A DNA stretch of 64,000 nt from Physcomitrium patens (GCF_000002425.4 NC_037267.1:7143396-7207395), one strand, 5' to 3'; positions 10,601 through 27,379 are shown, counted from the stretch's first letter. The notes: generated by a model from the letters alone, not told the origin. Translations and numbers: made by a program.

Positions 10601-13446
10601 ATCCAAGAAACGCAACGCACGCAGCTGTGTATCGTCCCGGAAGAAAGGAGAAGCTATCAAAAACATGCCAACAGCCTCCATAAGTACCATTTACCACAGA
10701 GTTTGGGCGCAAAAATTCCTTAAACAAAATACTTGACTCGTTGATCCTCGTTCAAACTACAGTAATGCAATACAACTCACAGATGAGTTGGAGATTAAAG
10801 CCTCAATTCAGTTCTATTGCAACGAACCTGACTTTGCAAGGAGGACAATATACCCTAAAGATGCAGCACACCAACTTTCGTGCACAGCCTGTGCACAAAT
10901 AACCTAAGGACTATTAAACGTAACTTTATTAAGTACTTTTCAAAACATAGGGAGAGAACAAACACTACTGTTTGAAAATGAAAAGAAACAAATAACGTTA
11001 CGAGAACATTTAGTACGAAGAGATTTACTAGTAAAGTCATGAGCGGTAGGCCTGGAACGCGCATCCGAACTGAGCATCCGTTTCAAATCTTCAGAAACAT
11101 CTGACGGAATATTCGTGAAGCTTTCGTTTGGAAGGTATGAGGCCTTGTTTGTATACTGCAGTACCGAATTAGATACGAGTCAAATTGTTGCAATATACTA
11201 GAAGTTCATGACAAAAAGCAGATCATAAAGAGGATAATGAATACTAATTTTCTAAATGGACACAAGACTCAGGATGAAATCAACCTCACAATAGAGCACA
11301 TGTACCAAAGACAGGTAGAGACGAGCTATTTAGAGAACGATCAAGAAACAACGCGCGGAGCTGCCAACAGGATTAGCAAATTAAACAACTGCTCTGGCAT
11401 GAGAACAACATAGCCTATATTTTGCAGAAAACAAATAAATATCCTTCACGCCAAGGATTTCAAAGATACACATAGGCTCCCACGGATGGGGAAGTTCAGG
11501 TTGACGAATATACCGTTTGGAGATTATTCCTGCACTGTAGAAGTGCCTGATGAGACAGTAGATGATATGTAAGCAAAGCAAGGCTAAAGATGTCTGTCGA
11601 TGCATCAGGCCCACCAGCTCCTTTCCGTGTCAACTCGGGCGCTGTATAATCGAGTGGTGGTTGCAACGGTAAAACTACATCATCCACATCATAATCCTGC
11701 ATAACAAATGCTCGTTTCAACCAACCAGGAAGTTACATAAAGTAGATGAAATAAGTATACATTACTGACTTATAGGCTACAGGTGGAGTAAATTTAAAAA
11801 GTCGACAAAGAGTTCCTCAGACACGGCCTCGCCATGTAAACAGATGGAAACTACAAAAGATTGGTCAAACGGAATAAGGGCGTTACCGGGAAATGAAAAG
11901 CGGGACCATCAGTTGGATCAACTCCACTCTGATCTAGGCTGATGGAAAACCCAAACCCAGCTAGCTTCCATGCTCCACTGGATGTAAGGTAAACAGACTG
12001 TCACACAGAAAAAAACAATACATTGCCCATTAACTTCCTACTGATATGTAAGTGATCGCTAAGGAACATCAGGTATATCGCATCCAGTATCACTACGTAT
12101 TACGGCTCTCCAATAATTTAAGCACTACCAAACATCTAAATAATTTCAAACCACTGATCGAAACCAATCTACACATCAAAGCGACACTTGAAACTAGAGA
12201 TATAATGGTGTTCGTTGAAACGAGAGTCTGACTGATTCAAGTAATAATGAACATACAAAGAAGTCACTGACACTGGATGCACTAAATTGATGACAGCAAT
12301 TAATCCAATAAAAAGACAACGAATCCTTCATGAAGGGACGATCCAAGAAATAGAGGAAAAAAAACAGAGGAGAGTGACGGAGAAGAGTTAAAGAAATGGA
12401 GCTTCACCTCTGGTCCGATGGCTCGGTGAAGAAGACGTGCATTGTTGTGAAGAAATCCCAAAGTCTCAGTAAGCTGCAACAAACCATGTTTAACCTCGAG
12501 CTGACCTAGCTCCTGCAAGTACGTACACAAAAACATCCACATTGATTTCATGATTACAATCACATGAGCCAAATGCAGGTGTTGAGATAGGATCCAGAAC
12601 TACACAGTCATACAGTAAGCTTGTATTTCATTGTAAGAAAACTCTGTAAACACAAATGCATCAAGTCAGGTACTCGTGAGGGATAACACACACGCATGCA
12701 CAGTCAGAGACATGACAAATCGTGAAAAAATAATCTACCAGGTCTTTCAATTCATTGGGCGCTTTTGTGATGTTGTCAAATCGCCCCAATATATTGGCTA
12801 AAGAAGCGAAGATTGGTTCAGTAACCATGGCCATTGTTGTCTTGCTTTTCATCCAAAGCTTGTATTACACGTATTACTCCTGGATGCCTCAAGCGCATCA
12901 ATTGCGCGGCATCTTGCCGTACCAAATCCAAAAATGCCTCCTCCGCTGCTCTGCAAATCATAAGCGGCCCAAATTTATGAGGCATTGTTCAATTAACATG
13001 CTGCGCACTAAACCATACAAGTGGAGTTCCAACTGGTGCTGCAATCATCAGCAAAAGCCTATGTCATCCAGCTGATGGAAACTCTAATATTGATAGTAGC
13101 CCTACTCTTGAGAGAAAGAACTAGAAGCTCGAATGGTAGTTAAGAGTTTAAGGACTAATCAATACCTAGATATACCGACTCGTTGCCTGAGGTCTGTAAG
13201 AGCCTTCTTGTCCAGAACCCAAACACATACTTCAGGATTGTGCATCTGAGTGACTTTGTTCCGCGGCCTTCCCACATACAGCCTCCAAACTAAATCTGGA
13301 CCTCCGGATCCTATCTGCTCCAACAACTCGTAATCCTGCATCGCCTTGGGTCCAGTCACTTCGTGCACGGTGCTAGACACCGTCTTCTCAATAACGGCAG
13401 AGGCCTTCGCGAGGGCTTGGGTAAACGACTTCATGTTGAGCGACAT
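7647..13446 (-). CDS. SCYL2: SCY1-like protein 2 (SCYL2) pseudokinase, with apparent frameshifts
   Basis: Plant SCYL2 proteins are clathrin/AP-associated pseudokinases of the trans-Golgi/endosomal pathway. The start is ATG at 13446 ([16 protein letters not shown]...[13 protein letters not shown]). Exons by hand: 13166-13446, 12739-12950, 12408-12512, 11887-11997, 11514-11696, 11029-11155, 10592-10653, 10087-10173, 9787-9873, 9509-9622, 9133-9261, 8802-8864, 8413-8574, 8196-8314, 7647-8079. The kinase-like domain has an HRAIGPE in place of the HRD motif and a TAPEL motif; HEAT-like repeats follow (exons 8-14), then a Ser/Pro-rich tail. Two breaks are visible. Exon 2 carries one extra base near 12843-12850: the upstream frame (...QALDE) and downstream frame ([12 protein letters not shown]) do not join, yet phases close perfectly if one base is discounted. 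The tail shifts frame near 7651-7690. The gene may be a recent pseudogene, or the sequence has two indel errors. Confidence 0.9.
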
Positions 13447-14929
13447 TTTAAAAACTCTCGATTGATCAAGAGCACAGAGTCCTTAATTAGCTTTTCAAAC
13501 AACACCAAAAGCTTTGCACACCAGCTTTGAGCCGCTGCAGCGCAGCTAAACTAGAGCTCATCCAATTGATCCTCTCTTTTCTCGAAAATAGACTAACACT
13601 ACAACATCAGAAGAACTCTTCATTCAGCCATATCCGTCACAGGAGAGAAAATCCGAACCCTACGCACAAACCAAGCCCTCCCAGATACGAGAAACCCACA
13701 AATCCAACTACGAAAGTTCTGAACACTATTACCAGATTCAAGAACCCAACCACCACTCTCCGACATGCAATTTAGATTCTCCAATGCAGAATGCCCACAA
13801 AAATACTCTAAATTAACTAAAAGAATTGCGGCACCCAGAGACGAGACCTGCCGAATCGTGGCTGCTAAGGATCTCCAAATTCACCCCTAAGTGCATAACT
13901 ACACCAGGTGATTATAAAACAAGAGCATTAAGAAACAGGAATATTCATAGAAAGAACTGTGCGTGTTCTGATTGTCGGTGTGGTAGATGCTAGCTGCTCC
14001 AGGATCCAGAGGGGTAGCACCGGGAATGCGAGCAGTGCCACAGCAGTAGCAGGGGAGAAGAAAAAATTAGTCGTACATATCAGAAACAGTCCATGTTAAT
14101 GACTATGAAATGTTTGCATAATTGTGACCCAATTAGAATGCCGCTAAATCCGAAGCTCTTTTGTACTTTGCATTTCTTTAGGTCGAACCAAGTTTTTTTT
14201 TTTTTTTTTTTTTTTTTTTTCTCTCTCCTTGTAGACGCAATTGAATGAATATTTCAGAAAAAGTTTTGCAGTAGGCCCAGAGGATTTGAAATTTTGAGTC
14301 CACATCCAGACAGCACTCTGGGTAGTTGTGGTAACGATGTCCTCTTTACTAATTTCTGTAAAATTTCGGAAAAGAATCCGCGCCAGTGATTCCGCAGATC
14401 CTTTGGAGTTGCCAAGTCTTGAAGTGCTGGACACAGAAACTGCATGCCAGGTAGCATGCAAACGTCCCTCACGAGCCGTCGTTCCTGTTTCGTCGACGCT
14501 TGTTCCAGCAGTTGTAAGCAATTGCAACATCTGTCAGCTTCTGATTATTCCTTCCTTTATCTCTGCCTTGCGGCCAATTTTATCTGTGATTGTTTTGCCT
14601 CATAGTCCTGCTACCAAAAACCGAGTCCCTTGACTATCCATAAGAAATTTCGATTTTGACCCGTCTACCTGCCATAGCTGAGCTCTGTTTTGTGATGATT
14701 TCAGTCTATTGTTTTCGATTCATCTAGGGTGAGATACTTTACATACTGGTTTGTTCTTATGCTGCAGTTTTCTGTTCCAAATCGGAGCTTCGCCATCGCT
14801 TCATGCACTTCAAGCATTGTAAGAGCAGCAGTGTGAGAATTTCAGAATCCCGGAGGAGTTTCAGTAGCGCATCTGGCTCTCTTTGGTAGGATTTCCAGGC
14901 TTTGTGGGCTTGCACGTGCTGGTTTTAGC
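13447..14929. other. Divergent intergenic/promoter region
   Basis: This lies between the divergently transcribed SCYL2-like gene (minus) and the metallophosphatase gene (plus), so it should contain both 5' UTRs and promoters. No protein-coding exon could be supported. A 28-base poly-T tract sits at 14193-14220. No convincing TATA box can be assigned. Confidence 0.5.
14193..14220. repeat. Poly-T tract
   Basis: 28 consecutive T followed by a short CT run. This may be the end of an old retroposed sequence or simple slippage. Confidence 0.9.
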
Positions 14930-15982
14930 ATGCCTCACAGACGAGGAGATGGACGTGCAATTAACGACGTGGCTGAGGGAGTAGGAGTTCAGGATGACGA
15001 GGTCCTTCTTACAATGAAGAGTGCGGTGGATACGAAGATCAACAGCACCCCTCATAAGCCGTTGTTCTCATTCGGAGTGATCACAGACATCCAGTACGCG
15101 GACATTGACAATGGGAGATCGTTTCTGGGCGTTCCTCGCTACTACCGTCACGCTCTTATTGGGGTTCAGAGAGCAGTGCAAGCTTGGAATAAGAAGGGTG
15201 ATCTTTCCTTCGCAATTCATTTCGGCGACCTTGTGGACGGTTTTTGTCCAAAGGAGAAATCCAGAACAGCATTCAATACTGTTCTCTCCGAACTTGCGAA
15301 GTTTCAGGGTGGCCACGTCTATCACATGATCGGCAATCACTGCCTCTACAACCTCCCCCGACAGGAGCTCAATCAAATCCTCCATATACCCACTTCAAAA
15401 TCAGAACAACGATCATACTATTCCTTCAGCCCTATGCCAGAGTTCCTCTTCGTCGCATTAGATGGATACGACATAAGTACTCTGGGATGGCCGACGGATC
15501 ACCCGCACTTTAAAGCTGCGATGGAGCTATTGAACCGCAGGAACCCTAACGACGAAAAGAACAGTCCAGTAGGGCTCAGGGGTGTAAACCAAAGATTCGT
15601 GAAATTCAACGGTGCAGTTGGAGAGAAGCAACTGGAATGGATGGAGACGAAATTGCAGGAAGCGCAAGATGCTGGACAAAAGGTGGTAATATGTTGTCAC
15701 TTGCCATTAGATCCAGGTGCATCGTTTCCTACGAGTCTTCTCTGGAATTATGATGCTGTCATGACGATTGTGCACAAGTTCAATTGCGTCGTTGCTTGTC
15801 TGGGTGGTCATGCCCATGAGGGTGGCCATTCTGTGGATTCTCACGGAATTCACCATCACGTCCTTGAAGCAGTCTTGGAATGTCCACCAGGCACAGATTC
15901 GTATGGCTACATCGACGTCTACCACGATCATCTCTCACTTCGAGGAACTGGTCGAATGGAATCCATGGAAATGTTCGTCTAA
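14930..15982 (+). CDS. Mn-dependent ADP-ribose/CDP-alcohol diphosphatase-like metallophosphatase
   Basis: A 350-residue calcineurin-like phosphoesterase in one uninterrupted coding exon. Motifs in order: GVITDIQYAD (Asp53), FGDLVDG (Asp100), MIGNHC, VICCHLPL and GGHAHEGG, together the dimetal-binding set. The GVITDIQYAD start, CHLPLDPGA and HAHEGG motifs are typical of the ADPRibase-Mn family, whose members hydrolyse ADP-ribose, CDP-alcohols and related nucleotides in the cytosol. The first ATG at 14930 gives a 28-residue unconserved extension; Met29 (15014) is an alternative start just before the conserved domain. No transit peptide is evident. It lies tail-to-tail with the next gene, about 400 bp apart. 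Confidence 0.9.
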   Translation: MPHRRGDGRAINDVAEGVGVQDDEVLLTMKSAVDTKINSTPHKPLFSFGVITDIQYADIDNGRSFLGVPRYYRHALIGVQRAVQAWNKKGDLSFAIHFGDLVDGFCPKEKSRTAFNTVLSELAKFQGGHVYHMIGNHCLYNLPRQELNQILHIPTSKSEQRSYYSFSPMPEFLFVALDGYDISTLGWPTDHPHFKAAMELLNRRNPNDEKNSPVGLRGVNQRFVKFNGAVGEKQLEWMETKLQEAQDAGQKVVICCHLPLDPGASFPTSLLWNYDAVMTIVHKFNCVVACLGGHAHEGGHSVDSHGIHHHVLEAVLECPPGTDSYGYIDVYHDHLSLRGTGRMESMEMFV

Positions 15983-16386
15983 CTCTCTTTCACACCATTC
16001 TTTCTACTGAACGCTGGGAAATCATGGGAAGCGCTTTACCTTGAGAAGGAATGAACTCATTTATAACAGGTAGATAGAATTTTTACTCCTCAACATTCGG
16101 GGCGCATAGATTAGCACACACCTTTTTGTGTATAGATTCCATCTCCAAGTTGTGAACTGTTCATGTTAGCACCGACCCGTAATCAGAAAACAGCCTCTGC
16201 TCACCTGGGTCTTGTGAGCTCATGTGTCAACAGTCAATTTAAATACCAGCGCCTGCACTTCTAATACAGATATCTTACAACAGATTTAACAGCTCAGTGA
16301 AGGTGGCAAATTGTCCACTGTACAAGTTCGAAGGAAAACAATTTTAATGAAAATGTAAACCACTAAGGGTGGTTCGCAGAAGTCCA
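15983..16386. other. Convergent intergenic region (3' UTRs)
   Basis: This separates the stop codons of two converging genes. It probably contains both 3' UTRs and polyadenylation signals; nothing else is recognised. Confidence 0.6.
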
Positions 16387-19300
16387 TCATACACTTTCCT
16401 GTATGATACCTTGCAACCGAAGTAAGTGAAAGTCCATTTCTGCCTTAATGACAGAAGAGTTGCAGTTCAAAGGTTTTACATTACCAAGAAATAATTGACT
16501 AAAGCCCTCGTCAAGACCCAAGCGCATCTGTGCCAAGAGGAGGATCCAGCTTGCTTTAGTAGATTTGGACTGCAAAAGAGACGTCACCGTGTCTCTAGGT
16601 AGACCCGCGACTACGATACTTAATGTAAGAGCTTTCAGACCAGTAGCCTGAATTCCTGGACCCTGGACAGAAGTTTCCCCAAGAGGGGAAACATTAGACA
16701 CCTTGGCGCTGGTAAGCAAAGAACTTGTCGAGTCAGGAGAAAGTCTAATCAAAGTAACTACCCACCCAAGGAGAATGTCCCAAATGGTTCTCAGTGGATT
16801 GTCGATTCGCTCCTCAAACTCTAATTCTAAAGACTCCAAAGATACATTTGTTGAGTTTCTGCCACCTCGCGGTTCCTTCTGCAAGGGAGTATAATCAGAC
16901 ACCCACTTCCGTTTGTACTCCAAAGCTGTCCACTTTTTAATGATCAAGTCGGAATTGGGGATTGCCGCCACTGATAGCAAATCAACAAGTTTAAACAAGA
17001 GGGATTTGAGGAAGAGGCTTGTAGAGTCATCAGAAACAGTCGTTTGGTCCTTGTGACTACATGCTTCCTGCTCCCTAGGTCCTCCTGTAACCTTTCTTAA
17101 GATATCCAGGGTCCTAACCGATACTTCATGCTGTCGTTGAGATGCTACTGTTGCGAGCTTTGCCAAATAGCCTTCTTTTAGTATAAAACTTGTGCTGGAA
17201 GACGCAGTGAGTAAGGCTTCTATCATAGTAACAGCTGCAAGTTGCGGCATAGCTATAGCAGCCGCTTTAAAGCCATCTGTGTCCACGCTAACACTTTTGC
17301 TGCAGTATACAGCAATAACGAATGAGATCACAGGATTGTAACTGAATGTTGCAGCGGTTGAGCAGAATAGTTACTAACTTGAATTGTATATGAATATGCA
17401 GGAGTTAAAATCTCAAATGGTTGATAAGGAATCTAAGTACATAGAAAGGTCAGACACGAAACAGAAACAGAATTCTCAGTAGATGATAGTGAAAGCTCAC
17501 GAATTAGACGTAAGGAACTGTTGCGTGGCATGCAAATGCTTCAAAATTGATCCAAGCTCAAAGTCACCGATCATATGATGTAGATTCAAAATATGCGGTC
17601 CAACAACATCGAAAAAACGCACCCATGCAGCCAGTAACAGGGTGTTCCATTCGTTTTCTGCCTGAACACAAGTAATGATTCACGTTGGAATGGAACAAGG
17701 GAAACAATCCGAGGTCATCATGAGAGTCACTAGTGGCAACAATCACCAACTCAAGCTAGAAGGTCGATGTGGAAAGATAAATAGAAAATTGAAACAAAAT
17801 ACAGATCGATCACCCTGTGTCTGCACACAATGTCCTCATGATGATTTCACCAACCCCTTGATGAAGACTGCATAACCAGGTAACATGAAGGCAACCATTT
17901 AACTTGAAGGCAACTTTCGTACCTTCAGAAACATAGTGGTTGTACTTGAGTTATGGAAAGATGAAAGAACTTGACCAGCAAAGTCGCTTGAGAAAGGTCC
18001 ATCCCCAAGCCAGCAGAACTTGAACACTTTCTCCATTTTATGTAAACTGCAGCAGAAACCGAAAAAGAGCTTGGAATTAAGGTCCTTGGTATAGAACGCC
18101 AGGGCGTTTACTAAATAACACAACTTCATATAAAATTCATGAGATCAACTTAGAGACTTCACTTAGCTCATAACTGCATCATGTAAAAAGCCTGAAAATT
18201 CTTGTGTGGCAACATGTTATCCAAACCTGAGGCTTTATTCTGGGCTAAAGGCACGATAGATTCTTGATTCTCACCTTTCATGTGAGAGATAATGCGAGGG
18301 CGGAAGAGCAGCTATACAACTCTTCAGCCTGTAAGCACTACAAACTCCGGGATTATAATGCTTGCTCTTACACTTATGTGCATAGGTACAAGCATCACAG
18401 TGCATCAATATTGCATCCTCCATCCTTGCTTGGTTATTGAGACAATCAAATGCCACCTGCCAGAAAAATCTAACAATAAGTAACTGATAAAAAATCTTCA
18501 CTCTAGGAATTTGATAAACATAAGAGACTAACACTATAGTTCACGAACTCCTTTTACTGCTCGTGAGTTGCACAATACTTCTAAATCAAAACAATACAAA
18601 CTCGTTTCGTCGTCAAGGCATAGGTGTGGGGGCCTGCTGAGGAGTGCAAATACCTCCAAGAGCCAAGGTCCATGTTGCGGGTCCAGTTTCGATGCGAGCT
18701 CTAGGATAATCTGGAGCACATGCACCTCAGCAGGGTTTGGCTCAGATTCTTTCAGCCACATGCAATAGGGCACGTCCTGTGTATCAGGAGTATCTGCACG
18801 AACACACTGCTTCTTTGTTCCAGACCATGAGCTCTTCTGCATGTCATCAGCACTTTTCCGAAAGCTTCCGACACGCAAAAGGTGCCCTTCAATAAGACGA
18901 GACTCAACATTATTTGGGCATTGAGAGGTAAGGAAAACTGCTGTTAACGCGAGGCAAGCACGTGCTCTATCGCCACCATAGTCTTTCCACAAGAGACCCC
19001 AGCGGAAATACTCGTAAGCTCCAGAGGTAGTACACCTCCAGGTAACGTACCGCAAAAACAGGAGCCGACTCTTGCTCAAGACCCACTCCTTCCAGCCTAT
19101 TCTTAATTCCATTTCGAAAAATTTGCTCAAAGACAAGGGTACTTTGGTAGATCGCAGTAGAACTCCCAAGGGGCTGGCTAGAACTGTTTCACAGAGGGCC
19201 AAGGCTTTCTTCAACCATGCACTCTCGGATGACTGCTCGAAGACGTTAGCGAAGTCTAACCGCTGCTGGAGCCAGATGAGAAATATGACCATGTTCTGAG

Positions 19301-21200
19301 GGACAAATGCCACTGCACAAAGCATATGAGTCAAGATAGAGTCAGAAACTGCATGATAAAGTCCCATTCCTTGACAAGGCTGCTCATCGCATACATAGAA
19401 TTCACACCTTGAAAGATAAATGCCTCGTTAAAATAATAACATTATTATTCTTATGGTTTGTATCAAAAAATTTGAAAACAAGTTCTATAATCCAGTGTTG
19501 AGGAGTGCGGAAAAATGAATGTAACAAGTTGCAGCGTGCTTCTACTTCACAAAGTAGTGAGACATGTACAAACCAAAGATGGGACCGACCAAGGTGATGT
19601 TCTTGAGCTGGAGTGCCAAGTCGGTAAGCAGCCAAGTCTCATTGGTACCCTTGTCAAACATGATATGTTCCCAATACACAACCACATTCCGCAAGTAGCT
19701 TGCTGCAAAACGAGTAGCCCAAAGAATATTTTTCTCATTGTCTGTGGCAAATGCGCTATAGAATTGATTCATCCAATGGTCGCCTGCTACCGTACTCTCT
19801 GCTGATAGATTTTTCATACACTCTGCCGCATTCCTCCCAGACTCCGAGCCTTCACTTCGCACCTGACAATCGTGCCCAACCTTGTATGCGGATTTAAGGG
19901 CCGAAGTTTCGGCTTTGAAGCAAGCCTCCCAACGCCATTCAAACAATGCTTTAACACGACATTTACCCACTTGCTTTTCCTTCATTGTTGACTTCAGTTC
20001 CCGATTAGGAGAATTGTTGGCAATCTCAATACCATCCATACTGTCCTTGGAACTTGGCGAAGTACTGTGTTTGAAATCTTTAGAATTACTGTCTACTTGA
20101 TCTACATCTACTGTCACATCTTTCGGAAGGATATGAAAGGGGTTCATGAATAAAACGAAAGCGCTAAGGGCTGAGCACTGTACAGGACCCAGGGAAGCTC
20201 CAGAAGAGTGCAACAACATCTCCAAATGTCTTATAAGAGGCAGATGCAAAAAAGAATAGCTGTGCAGCATGGCTACGTACGGCAAACGCCACGACCCCAA
20301 CTTCGTATGGTCTGACATATGATCTGTGACAAACAAGGACCACCACGAAGCAGTAAGCATATTGAAAACCTTCAAATGATTCTGGAGACATGGAAACTCC
20401 ACCAAGCGCAAAAAGGGATGATAATTACAGATGGCTAATTTGACAAGTTACAAGCTACTTTTGCTAACAAATTGGTTTTTAATGCCAATTCACACCTACT
20501 TAAATATCGTCACAGAATATGAATGGTGATGCTATGTGAAGAGTTGAGGAGATATGTACCTTCTGCATGTGCACGGCAAAAAGTATCAAGCAGAAGGAGC
20601 ACTGCATCTTGCACAGCCTGCCTTTCCTGCAATACTTCATCCATCTCCTGCTGTACCTCAATGCAGTGGCAGTGCGTTTTTAAGTATGATGCATGTGAAT
20701 CATTTCCATACTGCACACTACTGGTGTCCCCACCATAATAACAATAATAATAAGATAATGGTGTTATTTTATTTTTTAAAATGCTGAATAAGTAATCTTA
20801 CTATCGTATTTTTCTAATTAAGCAAAATAAACCATGTTAAAATGCAAAGCATTCAAGACAGGGCTACCTCCGACGCAAGTAGAGCAGTGAGAGCAGCGGC
20901 CACCTCACGCAACTGACGATCGACTTTTGAGGGAGCTGCCACCACAACCCCAACAAAAAGCACAACTCGCCAATTTTACAAAAAATACGAATTCATTCTG
21001 ATTTCGAAACCAAGCAGAGCTCTAAAAGAGAAGGAATTCAGCAACAAGGCCAATGTCATGGATTGAATGGGACCAATTACGAAACCCAACCCATTCAGAG
21101 ACAAAGCAAAAGTGAAGAACTAGAACACCGTCGTACGTGCAGAAGCGACCAGCGCCGGGAAAGGATCGAGAGCGAGGCGCAGTGACTCCATGGCCGCCAT
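16387..21200 (-). CDS. Unrecognised large protein (1061 residues, 9 exons)
   Basis: I do not recognise the family. Exons that close in frame: 21137-21200, 20868-20935, 20560-20656, 19574-20434, 18654-19369, 18275-18456, 17923-18046, 17501-17661, 16387-17299; together 3186 nt, i.e. 1061 residues plus a TAG/TGA-type stop at 16387. The start is MAAMESLRLALDPFPALV. The protein looks mostly alpha-helical and Leu-rich, suggestive of a HEAT/ARM-like solenoid, with an acidic/Ser-rich linker in exon 4. Exon 6 holds a Cys/His cluster (C622, C625, H629, C631, H635, C641, C649) that could bind zinc. No signal peptide or membrane segment is evident. The coherent phases across eight introns make it a real, intact gene. 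Confidence 0.8.
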
Positions 21201-21449
21201 GGCTTAATAAGAGCTACCCTCACTCACATCACATGCGGAGAACAGAATGCCGAAAATTCTAAAGCGTCCACACTTAAAGAAAATCCTGGTTTGCTATTTC
21301 GCACTGAAGCTGGAAAACCCCCGATCAAGCGCGACAGATAGATTCATACACGCTCGATGCGCACTCTTCTTCACCCGCTTCGCCGCTGCGGCACGCGCCC
21401 AAAGCTTCCTCTCCAGTTTGCAATTGGGGAGAATTTATGAAGGGGCCGC

Positions 21450-21589
21450 GTTCACACTGCCACGATATTGGAACCTCGTTCACACTGCTACAATATTTGG
21501 ACCCTGTTCACACTGTCACGACACTTTTGTTGCGTTCACAATGCTACGATAGTTTTACCGCGTTCACACTGCGCCCATCAGCATTGGAT
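21450..21589. repeat. 28-bp minisatellite, five copies
   Basis: Units beginning GTTCACA start at exactly 21450, 21478, 21506, 21534 and 21562. Each has the form GTTCACAcTGcyACgAtAtTt..., with a few substitutions. The array lies about 250-390 bp upstream of the start codon of the minus-strand gene, i.e. in its promoter or 5' UTR. Confidence 0.9.
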
Positions 21590-22249
21590 TAGGGCATGGA
21601 GAGGGTGGCATTTTAAAATGCTTCTGACCATAAATAATGAATTCCTGAATGAATTTGGGTGAGACAAGTTGCATCTAAATCTTGTGCATTTGTGTGAGCA
21701 TTGCTTGATTATTCATAAAAAGGATTTATCTTCAGTTGTGAGTGAAATATTTTTCTACATAATGGGGTTTTTCTTATACACCTTGTGTTACACTTCTCCA
21801 TTCATGTTGTGAAGATTCTTCTTCTCAAAGCTTGATGTATGTTTTGTTTTCTATTCTTTTCTTTTAGTACTTGGATATTAGATGCTGGATTTTGTGGATG
21901 GTCTTGGAGAGGTCTAAACATTTTTGAAGAGACCAAAGTTGTTTATATTAGTTTTACTGTATTCATTCTTGCATTGACAAAATTGATTTATATAACACAT
22001 TTAAGTTTGACAACAGCATAACTACATATGTTGATTTATTAACTTTCTTCTAAGAGAACTCATTATTTTAAATATAACTTCATGATATTAAAACATAATT
22101 ACGTTTAAATATAATAAATGTATGTGTGTTTTATGATAATAGTGGCATACACGGATTTGGTTATTTTGTAATTGATAGTTTTAAAAATCACCCTAAGTTT
22201 TTAGTTTTCAAATGTTGCTGCAGAAGAGAGTGAATAATTTATCCCGGAG

Positions 22250-22250
<1 letters not shown>

Positions 22251-22284
<34 letters not shown>

Positions 22285-22300
22285 TGTGTGTGTGTGTGTG
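22251..22300. repeat. Compound (TA)n/(TG)n microsatellite
   Basis: An uninterrupted TA run of about 31 bases followed by a TG run of about 15 bases. Confidence 0.9.
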
Positions 22301-23772
22301 CTATCTATTAAAAATGGGTAAATTACATTTATTTTATACTTTCTTACAGATTTAGTGTTTAAGTTTTAGATATGTATTTTATAAAATCTTGTTTCTATTT
22401 TATCAACTTGAATGCAATGTATATTCATGTACAGTTGTATATAAAACTGAAGGTCATGTAATGATGTTTATGTTGTTTTGAGGTTCTTCTTTCATTTTAC
22501 CAAACTTTCAAATTCTCAAATCATTGTTCAAAATAAACTCAACGATTAAAAAAAAACTTAGAAATGCTACATCTGGTTAACAATCAAAAGAGTATAAAAA
22601 TCTGATCCATCAATACTTTAAACATCCAGAAATTTTGTGTATGCCACTGAGTTAATCTGAACGATTGAAAATAAAACAAGGCAAAAAAATTATTTATTTT
22701 CATTGTAAGGTTTCGAATTTATTCTTTGGTTTAAGCATCACAATAGAATAATACAAAACAACATATGCACCTTGGAATCAAATGAAGCTAACGATTTTTT
22801 TATTCATTACTTTTCGAATTAGTCTGCTTCATCATCAACATTTTAATGGGTTGAAACAAACCCACACTCCATCCATCGTCACTTTGAAACTTTTTGAAAC
22901 TCCTACCTGGTCTTGGGAATGGAGGTGGAAAACGCGCCAAGAACGGTAGCGCCATTATCCAAGCGCATTACCCCCGTTCAAATTAAAAACTCATTCAACT
23001 AGCTGTCTCTCTCTCTCTCTCTCCGAATTCTCGAAGCACACAATTCGAATTTACGGAAAGAGATAACTAACATGAATTCCAGAAGAAGAAAAAAAAGAAA
23101 GAAAGAAAAAAAAAAAAAACGAAAAATTGCCATTCAAGCCATTCGAGAATGGCCAGTATTCTGCATCTTGGCTAGACTTCACGAGAGGGGATCACGATTG
23201 CCAAACAGCTACCGATATTTCTGCTGATCCGGATTGCATGCTGCATCGGATCGGTTTTGTAGTTTCATGAAGTTTCGATTAGATCACGGCGCTTGTGGGT
23301 TCAATTACGGTTTAGAAAGATTGGCCAACGCTAAAGAGCTTTTGTGTCGCAAAGTGAAGGCTTAGAGGCGAGGAGAAGGTACAGCGGGCCCGGCTGAATG
23401 CGGCATTATTGTGCTGTGATTACAGGTTGTTGTCAGTGCGATTGTTGCTGGGGTGGTGGTCGATGGACCCGGGGAGCTTCTGATTTTGAGGTCTGGGTTG
23501 GATTTGGCAGGTTTTGGAATAGAAGCTGCAGAGGTTTTGTGGAGTGCGGCGAAGATGTGTAGAGATTTGGTGCGGGTTGAGTGGTGTGGTAGGAGGCAAT
23601 GATTTGATGGCGTTTGGAGAAGTGTGTTGGAGATCGTCATAAGAGTAGAGTTTTAGCAGGAGGAACGAGAAGAAGGGATTGGGGAGAGGGTGTTTTGTGA
23701 TGGGTTTGTTGCTGAGGTAATTTGCAGGGGTGGAGTGAGTTGAAGAGGTCGTTGCGGGACGAGGAGGACAGC

Positions 23773-27379
<3,607 letters not shown>

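Larger units (their letters stand above)
21201..23772. other. Divergent intergenic region with promoter minisatellite and microsatellites
   Basis: The region lies between the minus-strand 1061-residue gene and katanin. It holds a 28-bp minisatellite (21450-21589), a TA/TG microsatellite (22251-22300), a TC tract (23006-23023) and the likely katanin 5' UTR (about 23000-23772). Open frames on the minus strand at 23362-23785 are antisense to that UTR and have no family resemblance. Confidence 0.55.
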
